A stretch of 64,000 nt of DNA. Source: Micropterix aruncella. Taxonomy: Eukaryota > Arthropoda > Insecta > Lepidoptera > Micropterigidae. The translations under genes and the position numbers were made by a program. Of the stretch, positions 39,004 to 49,400 are shown in pieces. The stretch is taken from positions 5,305,281-5,369,280 of the forward strand of contig OX155967.1 of the NCBI GenBank assembly GCA_944548615.1. The letters are read 5' to 3'. Below the pieces are notes generated by a model that saw nothing but the letters and a program-made list of their open reading frames with translations, was not told the origin of the DNA and ran no database searches. The stretch's first letter is position 1; each line of letters begins with the position of its first letter.

Positions 39004-39742
39004 ATTGTTTATTATTATTGCTGGTGAACGGTTTCATGCAGCTTGGGCCACAAGATTCATTTTGTTCTCGCATCAGCTGAACTCACGATTCAACTCCTAT
39101 TCATAAGCCTCCTCGAGTGAAAGGCTACCTCAGGATCTCAGGCCTCGGAGCTGGTGGACCGGTTTCTCCCGGCGGGATTGCATCCCGGCGCCACTGGACG
39201 GTTTGCGCATCGGTCGGCGAAGCCAATCGGTTGTGCATTCTGACTAATTGCTGAAGAAGTCTGGAGACTATGGAAATACACTGTTTCCTAAGCAGCGGGG
39301 GTGGATGTTTTACCTGATGTCATGCCACTCTTGAAATGACCTCGGGCCACTCGATCCCGTGTGGCACTACGGTCAAAGAACACCCAGGTCTGCGATAAAT
39401 TCAAACTGAATTACCGCTGTAATACAACAGGTAGAGGTTGCGTGAGCGACTTCGGACACGTAACCAGTCGGGAGGACGGAGGTATCCTGATGGTTAATTC
39501 CAGACGGAGATACCTGCCAAAACTGGTAGTTAGGGGGTGAGGCTGCCCGCTGCATACCTTCCCCGGTGCCTCGCCGTAAGGCGTTGGACTCTAACGGGTT
39601 GCTGGTGAACTAGACAGTAGATTGTCTTCCCATCCCCAAGTCTACTATGCTCATCCCATGGCTGAAAGAACGATCGATATCGTTATACCAGCCTGGGGTG
39701 ATGGGTTCGCCCGTTGTAGTCGACACCGCATCCTGTTTATTA
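39004..39742 (+). mobile_element. W-family repeat, copy 3, flanked by 31-bp direct repeats
   Basis: The repeat lies between two copies of a 31-base sequence beginning TTATTGAGAATAGTAGATGC (38973-39003 and 39743-39773). This looks like a long target duplication, as LINE machinery can leave. Marks W as probably mobile. Confidence 0.65.
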
Positions 39743-40500
39743 TTATTGAGAATAGTAGATGCATTTTATTATTTTAGTATTATTGTTTCTCCTTCTTATA
39801 GTGCCATCTCCTATCGGAGGTCGGCGGTTATTATGGTCACCTGGGCCCATGATGTTGCGGCTCGGAACAACTCGGTGGTGTTTGAGTTGAACCATTCAAC
39901 GAGGTTTTGTACCCAGTCGGTTTTTCGGCCAGGTCTTTGACGGCCTTCTATATTTCCTTGCAGGATTAATTGAAGAAGGTGGTATTTCTTACCACGCATT
40001 ATGTGGTCCATGTATTGTATTTTTTTTTTCTCTTTATGGTCTTCACTGATTCCAATCCAATTCCACAGCATCCCTAGATACGGGTCTCTGACCTAGTTAG
40101 GAATGCGGATAAACATTTTCACCATAGGATGTGCTCAATCTCTCCCAACTCAACCATATTATGTTAATGGTGTGTATATGACATATATAAAGTTATTGTA
40201 AATTAATAAATTAAAAAATAAAATAAATAATCCTTTGTGCATTCTTTGCAGCACCGTCTCATTTGTTACTATCCGTCCAAGATATTTTTAATATTCTCCT
40301 GTAAATCCACATTTCGGAAGCTTCTAATCTTTTGCACAAAGTCTGGGTTAAAGTCTACGCTTCTACTCCGTACATGAGGACTGAAAATATGTAACACTGC
40401 ACCAGACGCCATCTAGTGGAGATTTTGAGACTACGGTTGCAGAAGAGTTGGCTCATTTTGATAAACGCAGGTCCTTTTCATATTTTTCATTGTAGCTAAT
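39743..40500 (-). pseudogene. RTE/BovB-like LINE C-terminal relic, cut by the assembly gap
   Basis: The minus strand shows KIQYMDHIMRGKKYHLLQL, GRQRPGRKTDWVQNLVEWF and ATSWAQVTIITADLR, the usual RTE C-terminal layout, with an earlier segment at 40250-40490 in another frame. Upstream sequence runs into the Ns. Confidence 0.72.
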
Positions 40501-40700
40501 NNNNNNNNNNNNNNNNNNNNNNNNNNNNNNNNNNNNNNNNNNNNNNNNNNNNNNNNNNNNNNNNNNNNNNNNNNNNNNNNNNNNNNNNNNNNNNNNNNNN
40601 NNNNNNNNNNNNNNNNNNNNNNNNNNNNNNNNNNNNNNNNNNNNNNNNNNNNNNNNNNNNNNNNNNNNNNNNNNNNNNNNNNNNNNNNNNNNNNNNNNNN
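40501..40700. other. Assembly gap (200 N)
   Basis: Exactly 200 N, an arbitrary-size scaffold gap; true length unknown. Confidence 1.
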
Positions 40701-42026
<1,326 letters not shown>

Positions 42027-42034
42027 ATATAGGG

Positions 42035-42723
42035 CAGCGCTTCTTGACCTTTTTGGCTGGCGACCCAAAGTACGAATATATTTGAAGTACGCGACCCTTA
42101 TCAATTTTTTTTATTTTATTTTCCAGTGACAGGTACTAAAATCATGTAATTTTATAGGATGTATTTGTAAAATTAGAAATAACAACTTTATTTAAATGTT
42201 TTGTATTAAAATCAGACAATTCAGCATTAAAACAGTTAAAAAATTTACAGCAAAATAATTAGTGACTACCCTGGTGTTGTATTTTTGAGCAAAGATCATG
42301 TATACGTGGAGTTATGTTTATAGAAAGTGCACACCGCATGTCATGCTGAGGATCCAACCTATCCCTGTACTTATTCTTCATAACAGCAAAGCATGAAAAT
42401 CCTGCTTCACATAAATAAGTAGTTGGGGATGGTAGCAGGGCTTTTTCAGCTTCATTGCTCAGAACAGAACTAACATGTCGCGATTGAGAACGGACAATAG
42501 ATGGCAGTAACACAGCCTTTAGTCCTTGTTCTGTGACTAGTAATAATTGTCATTATACTAGTTTAGTGACATCGATCGACCTATCAATACAAAATAAAAA
42601 TATTCGCAATTAAAAACTTCAAGTTTTACCACTTCTTTAAAGTTGTTTGGGGGATTTCCGCGATCCAACCCAATACCTCTCGCGACCCGAATTTGGGTCG
42701 CGACCCGAGGTTAAGAATCGCTG
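42035..42723. mobile_element. hAT element relic with 8-bp target duplication
   Basis: Ends CAGCGCTTCTTGACC and GGTTAAGAATCGCTG are inverted, with GGGTCGCGACCC subterminal repeats. ATATAGGG is duplicated at 42027-42034 and 42724-42731. The CAGxGxTTCTTAACC end and 8-bp duplication are hAT hallmarks. 689 bp, an internal deletion product. Confidence 0.9.
42259..42513 (-). pseudogene. hAT transposase C-terminal fragment
   Basis: 84 codons: LLPSPTTYLCEAGFSCFAVM, KNKYRDRL, MRCALSINITPRIHDLC. This matches the C-terminal dimerisation region of hAT transposases of the ZBED/GTF2IRD2-related group (P.TY.CE.GFS...K.K.R..L). The catalytic part is deleted. Confidence 0.8.
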
Positions 42724-42731
42724 ATATAGGG

Positions 42732-43140
42732 TATTAGATTGCTCAATATCATAGTACATTTTGGCAATCCTCGGTCGGTGACGTGCAGCTGATAGCATTA
42801 TCAGCGAAACAAATAGTTATTTATTTAACCATCTATAATAACATTGATGATGAATGGTTTTTTTTTATAAAGAACTCATTGATTACAAAAACCTAATAAT
42901 TTAACCAATGATAACAATAATAACATTATTAGTGCCATCTATTGCATTTTTTATAAAGGTTGGTTACATCACATAAATAATATCGAGAAATAGAATGCCA
43001 TCTATTAGTCCATATGAACTTAAAGTGAGTAAAAATTATGTATTGAAGCCTGTATACTATATAGGTTTACCTGTATACTATTTAGGATATAGGAGCGCTA
43101 CCTAAAGTGCACCGCCCATACTGTTATACCTAGAACACCG
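42732..43140. repeat. Y- and Z-family repeats
   Basis: 42732-42780 shares GTATTAGATTGCTCAAT and ATTTTGGCAA with 3450 and 29684; 42839-43135 matches the Z copy at 35115. Non-coding. Confidence 0.6.
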
Positions 43141-43268
43141 CCATATTGAACATAACGAATTATTAATCAATTTTCGGAACTATAAGTGCCATCTAAACGT
43201 AGCGTTTTGTAGTAAAATCCAAGCTGTCAAATCATGGTACTACATTGACCAATCGAATACGCTATCTA

Positions 43269-43865
43269 CATGGTGAGTTTTTAATTAGTGACATCTTGTA
43301 GCGGGTGAATCAGTACGGCAAACTAAGGAACTTAAAAATTTTTTTTTTGGAAAAAAAAAGATTTTTTGTTTTTTTTTTCGAAAATTAGCTTATCCTATGG
43401 CCTGCCAAGATTACCTATAATTTAATTTTTTTTTTTTTTAAATATTTCAATAATCTAATACTTGTTTTATTTCAATCATCACCCTACAAAAGACTACAAG
43501 TCAATAACTGCCAAAGTAATAGGCTTTCATATGAAAACTCCTTCAAGTCGCCCGAGAATACTCGTGGTTGGCAATAGTGGTACAAAGCCAAGCCCGAAAT
43601 AACTCGGGCTTGGCAGTTAAACGATCGAAAATCACGATGCGCTAGCGGTAGGTGTAATATCGGTAATATTGTTTATTAGTGATATTTTACCTACCGCTAA
43701 ATGACGCAGCGCGCTCAATGCTTCTCAAACTATTCTTCAATAGATAAAATTTACAAATATATTTCAAAAATATATGTTTTTTTTTTTTTTAATTATTTTT
43801 GTTAAAACTTGCATTATTTGTGGTACTGATTCACATCCTACAAGGATGTCACTAATTAAAACCAT
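43269..43865. mobile_element. G-family MITE, copy 2
   Basis: CATGGTGAGTTTTTAATTAG to CTAATTAAAACCATG, inverted ends. A second inverted pair lies inside near 43640-43715 (ATATCGGTAATATTG / CCTACCGCTA). Confidence 0.82.
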
Positions 43866-43936
43866 GTAATCAATGGTAAAAGATTACTTTCAATTCTTTG
43901 GTGGATAAAAGTGAAAATGACCAAAATGTCAGATAA

Positions 43937-44331
43937 GGGGGGCGCCAGTTTTGCATGCGGCAATTTTGCACAAATGTCACTTTTGACAGTTCCAAATTTG
44001 TTGAGGGCAGATTTGCAGGAGGCAACCTTGCAGGCGGCAACCTTCAGTACAGTTTTTAAGTTTTTCTGTTAGGTTAGGTTAGGTTAGGTTTTTCTTTCCC
44101 TAAAATCGAAGTGACATTAATTACCGGCATCCTTGTAGTGGATGACTTTTATACATCAAACTAAACATTAAAAAAAATGTTTTAAGTTTTTCTGTTAGGT
44201 TAGGTTAGGTCATTTTGAAATTTGCAAAACTGCCTTCTGCAAGATTGCCTTCTGCAAAACTGCCGCCTGCAAGAATGCCGTCTGCAAGATTGCCGTCTGC
44301 AAATTTGCCTTCTGCAAGTTTGATGGGACCC
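43937..44331. mobile_element. Q-family MITE, second copy
   Basis: Near-identical to 27277-27687 but with one fewer left-arm 13-mer and a slightly different (TTAGG)n count. Non-coding. Confidence 0.85.
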
Positions 44332-44413
44332 ATGATAAGATAGTTTACCATGGCAGGTGATATCACAGATCGCATTATTATGTATATGGCGAAGATTATT
44401 ATACGGTTTATGG

Positions 44414-44711
44414 GCTCGATTGCGTTTCTTCGTGAACTAAAATCGGAAGTTAGTCCGTGTGAACGAGACAGGGCAATACGCTAGAGCAGAGTGTGAGATG
44501 ACCGATTGTCACTTTTTCGCATTAAAACTGCCCGCCAAGGTCAAATCTTACACCGCACGAAATATGCTCGAATTTATTCGGACGAGTATAAGTTCGGCAG
44601 GTAGTATTTATCGACGATCGTTCGTTTCATATCCCGCTCTAACGTATTGCTCTGTCTCGTTCGCTTGGACTAATTTTAGTTTTAGTTCACAAAGAAATGC
44701 AATCGGGCCCT
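44414..44711. mobile_element. F-family MITE with about 70-bp inverted ends
   Basis: Left GGGCTCGATTGCGTTTCTTC and right AAGAAATGCAATCGGGCCC are inverted, continuing inward to CAGGGCAATACG / CGTATTGCTCTG. One arm recurs at 2110-2335. Confidence 0.75.
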
Positions 44712-44849
44712 ATGAACAATGAATATATTATGTTAAAATATTGTAAGTACAATGCAGTTGTTGCGGTTGTTTGACATTGTAATTTTGAGACAACAGATCT
44801 TACCACCAGTCACTTACCGCGTCGTGTTTGTGCAAAGGAACATTTCATT

Positions 44850-45606
44850 TTACATCTGTGATATTAATAGACATTTGAACCTTTCATCATTCATTGTTTG
44901 TCATAGGGGAAATTGCAAAAATGTGCAAGAGTTTTGTAAAAGCTGATCAGACAGTATTTTGGACATAGAATGCTGGGGTAGAGTCCGCAGGCTAGACTCC
45001 GAGACACTTGGTGCTGGCGGACTAGGAAAGGTGTAGTTTTAATTAGTACCCCTAAAGTGTTTTAGAAACGCTGAAAATTCATCAGCAGACAAAGGATGCA
45101 ATAAAGAACTCGAAACAAATGTAAAATCGAAGACTATCGCGGTTGTTTGACATTATAAATAGGATAGAAAACAAATTTACCGCGTGAAATTTGTAGGACC
45201 CGACGTTTCGGTGACGTTGCAGCCGCCGTTGTCTAGGGTAGACTAAAGAGCTGTCAGTCCGTTGTTTTGCGGGTAGGCCGCAAACCGCTGCCGCCACTGC
45301 GTAGGTTATAACGGTGGTGGGGGGCCGGGCTCGGAGCGCGGGAAATAAACAAATGGGGCTCGGGCTCGGGCTCGAAACAAATGGTCAGACTGCTTAATAA
45401 TAAAACACGAGTCATCAGAATTACTCCATATATGTCATAAAATTACACATCTCCTAGTAAGCCAGCACCAGGTGTCCCAGTATCTGGCCTGTTGACTCTT
45501 TTCCCAGCATTCTACGGCCAAAATACTGTCCGATCTGAAAGTATCCACTTTACCAAAACTCTTGCACTTTTTTGTTGCTGGCTCTTGGCCTATCAGTTTT
45601 AACTAA
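44850..45606. mobile_element. Large fold-back repeat with a V-family insertion
   Basis: Arms around 44900-45040 and 45445-45590 are inverted (GACAGTATTTTGG / CCAAAATACTGTC; AGAATGCTGGG / CCCAGCATTCT; CAAGAGTTTTG / CAAAACTCTTG). Between them lies a V repeat (45155-45345) with GACCCGACGTTTCGGTGACG. The BEL/Pao element begins just to the right. Confidence 0.65.
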
Positions 45607-45611
45607 CATGT
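45607..45611. repeat. Target site duplication of the BEL/Pao element (left)
   Basis: CATGT, repeated at 53121-53125. Confidence 0.9.
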
Positions 45612-46462
45612 TGTAGTGGCAAATCCAGCGGTCAGCGGTTAAACCGATCGAAAATCTGCCACCTTATTTTAGGGTAGCCATAGAACGACAAGGTGCAATT
45701 TTGGTGGCACCCAGGGGTGATGTGAACCGGCGTTTTACTGCCGATGGCACACCAGGTACTCGTAGAGGCGTGTCTCTCCTCGGCGAGTTGCGATACAAGG
45801 TGACCTTAAGCTCTTGTATCGTACGGTCTCCTTTTGCAGATTCCGCAGCGATCTCTTTTCCTATAAGATCGATCTAGTCTCCACTAGTTTGTAAATCTAG
45901 CCGCTCGCATAATTGAGGCATCAAGGTATAAGCTGTTATTGTCGCTTACCGTTTGAAGAGCAGTACTGTCCTGCGAAGCGTAGATATCGTCGGGGTCGGG
46001 TTATAAACTCGGTCCTGTCGAAGTCTGGTCTCGCGAAGTTCTCTCTTGTGCACTCAATTATCGAAAGTTTTCCGAACACTGACTATTATTTTTGTCTCTA
46101 CCGCTTGAAGGTTGAATAAAAAACTGTTTTCTTGTCACTTTATAATTCCACTTTCAATGTGGCTCAAATTAATTATAAATTCAATTATTTCTATTTGTTA
46201 CATTGTGAAAGAATGAAAATTTTTAAAACAAAATATGTTACTTCTTTTTTTTTTTTTTTTTGTTATTTTTCTTGCCTCTCGTTTCCATGGTTTCTCTCGT
46301 TTCCATGGTTTCTTTAATATACTATGTTAGTGATTCCCTTATTCAAAACTGTAGAATACATATATTCACGGCTTTGTTGTGTGGAATGTTTACGGTATTA
46401 TGAATATTTTATTATTAATATTATTGGTAGTTAATTCTAAATACAACTATTTTGCCGAGACA
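45612..46462 (-). repeat. BEL/Pao 3' LTR
   Basis: 851 bp, TGTAGTGG to CCGAGACA as written on the plus strand. Confidence 0.96.
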
Positions 46463-46473
46463 CTCCCCTTCCC
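46463..46473 (-). promoter_or_regulatory. Polypurine tract
   Basis: Minus strand GGGAAGGGGAG immediately before the 3' LTR, where plus-strand DNA synthesis is primed. Confidence 0.85.
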
Positions 46474-46491
46474 GTAAACGACTGTAGGAGT

Positions 46492-49400
46492 TTACCTGTT
46501 GTCGGGAACGGCGATTACAGCTATCTTAGTAGTTGGTCTCTGGTATATCTTACCACGGCATTTTATTGCGACGGAACGGGTTTGTCCGTCTTTTCCAGGG
46601 AAAGTTTTTTCAATGATACCCTTGAGCCACATGTTGCGCGGGGTTTGAGGGTCTACCAAGAAGGCTAAATCGCCTTCCTTTATAGGTGCGACCTCGTTCC
46701 GCCACTTCGGCCGTTTGGCAAGTGTAGGTAGATATTCCTTGACAAACCGATTCCAGAAGTGGTTGGCCAGGGTTTGGGCGATTTGCCATTGTTTTCGCAA
46801 ACAAAGGCTGTCTGAATCTATGACTCCGAAATTCAATCTGCCTGATGATGAGCCTATTAAAAAATGATTCGGTGTCAGGCTCTCCGCGTCCAGGCTGTCT
46901 AACGACACATGGACTAGAGGCCGACTGTTCACTGAATTTTCAGCTTCTGCCATTAGTGTGGCGAGAGTCTCCTCGCGGGGAGCTTTCTCTTTTAGGGTGG
47001 CATAGAGTGCCTTTCTTATAGATTGTACCAACCGCTCATAAAATCCGCCCATATGCGGGGCAGCCGGTGTGTTGAATTTCCACTCGATCCGTTTCATGGC
47101 GCTCTGCGATCGCAGATCGTCCCAATCTATCTCGCGAATGGCGGCTTTCAGTTCATTATTTGAACCGTGAAACCCAGTTCCGTTGTCAGAATAAATGACA
47201 GCGGGGGTTCCACGGCGCGCACACATGCGTTTTATGGCCATCATCGTCGAATCGCTAGAGAGTGAATTCGTGATCTCGACATGGATCGCCCTAGTGCTCA
47301 TGCAGCAGAAGAGTGCGCCATATCTTTTCTCTCTCCGGCGACCGACAGCAACCTCGATCGGACCAAAGTAATCCAGCCCTATGTTTGTAAACGGTCGAAT
47401 GTGATGCTCTAATCGAAGTTCAGGGAGGTCTCCCATTTTTGGTGGTATTGGTTTTGCTCGGTCGATCCTGCATTTAAGGCAATTAAAGGTTATTTTCCTA
47501 ATCGCGCCGCGTTGGTGTAATATCCAAAACCGTTGCCGTAGTTCGTTGGCAACGAATTCGCGTCCCTTGTGTCCCGCCGCTTCATGCTGATGTTGTATGA
47601 GCAACTGGGTGAAGGGGTGTTTCGCGTTCAATATTGGGGGTTTCTTTACCTCTAATGCGACGCCCTTAATTGCGTTTATTCGTCCTCCTACTCGTAACAC
47701 GTTTTCGTGGTCGAGGTAGGCGTTAAGATTGATTAATTTTGTATATTTCGACAATACGGTATTATTTTTAATGGCGTCTATTTCTAATTTAAAACTACTT
47801 AATTGTGCTTGTTGTATCCAATATAATTCGGCGCGTTCTAGTTCGGCTGGGAATAGAAACGGTTCGTGACTCCCTCGGTGCCGGCAACGGTCTATGAACC
47901 GTAACGTCCATGCCGTGCTTCTTAAAAGTCTATTTAATCTAGAAAATCTATTTATATCTAGCAAGGGCAGGCTCGGTACTTGAAGGACCGTAGCCACAAT
48001 GCGTTTTAACTCTACGTCTGGTTCGATTGTTTGCGAAGTGGATTTCTCAGTGGGCCATAATTCTCGGTCTAGCTTTAGAAAATCGGGACCGGTGGTCCAC
48101 CTGCGTATTTTTTCTAAGTCAAAGTTGTCGGCGGTATCTCGAGTACCGAGATCACCTGGGTTGTCCGCCGTGGGAACCCAGTGCCACTGTGTTAACTTGG
48201 TTAGTTGATCTATCTCACCGAGACGGTGGGCGACAAATGTTTGATATTGCCGTGGATCGGAACGGATCCACGACAATACTGTTTTGCTGTCACTCCATAA
48301 ATACGTTTCCTGAAACGTCCATGTGTGATGCGTTTTTACCATTTCCGGTAGGCGGCTCGCTAAAGTAGCTGCTTGAAGTTCAAGCCTAGGTATGGACATA
48401 GCTTTTAGCGGTGCGACTTTATTCTTACCTATTAAAAATACAACACATGCTTTTTTGTCGGTGTCTATATAACGCGCGTACGCGACCGCTGCATATCCTT
48501 GTTGGCTGGCGTCAGCGAAAATATGCAATTGCGTCGGTTCGTTAGATTTTATTCCTGCATATTGATAGCTACGTGGTATTTGAAAGTCTTTTATGTGTTT
48601 TAGTTCTTCTAACCATGTCTGCCACTTCGTGAAGGAATTACTACCGATCGCTTGGTCCCAGTCAACCTTTTCTAACCATATATCCTGTAGCAGAATTTTT
48701 GCCTTTATTGCTAGAGGTCCCAAGAAGCCGAGTGGATCAAACACTGACATAATGACCTGTAATGTCTGTCGTTTGGTGGGAATAATTGTTCCGTTCAATA
48801 TGTCGGGTTTTATTTTCCTAAAATTAGTATCAAAAAATAATTTGTCTGTTTTTGGGTCCCATTGAAGCCCGAGTATGCGCTCGACGTTGTCATCTGGATT
48901 TGACCACGCCACGTTTGTTTTTGATCGCCTCTCGACGGGAATTTCGTTTAAAGTACGAGTGTCGTTGCTGGCCCAGTTTACGATCTCAAACCCGCCTGAT
49001 TGATGTATACGCGACACATCACGAATCAGTTTTTTGGCAGATTCGATATCGTTCGTACTATCAAGGTAATCGTCCACATAATGGCGATCCGTTATAGCTT
49101 TTACCGCGTCAGGAAAGTCATTTGAGAAGCGTTCTGCGTTCCGGTTCTTTACATTTTGCGCGAGGCATGGAGAGCAAGTACTGCCAAATAACACGACTTG
49201 CATACGATATTCGGTTGGTTGTTTAGAGGTGTCCATATCACGCCATAAAAATCGTTGACTCTGTGAGTCCGCGTACGTTAATCTAACCTGAAGGAACATT
49301 TCTTTGATGTCTGCAGCAAATCCTATCAGTCCTTGACGGAATTTAAATAGTACTCCCATTAGGGGATTAAGGAGGTCGGGTCCAGATATTAGGTTGTCGT

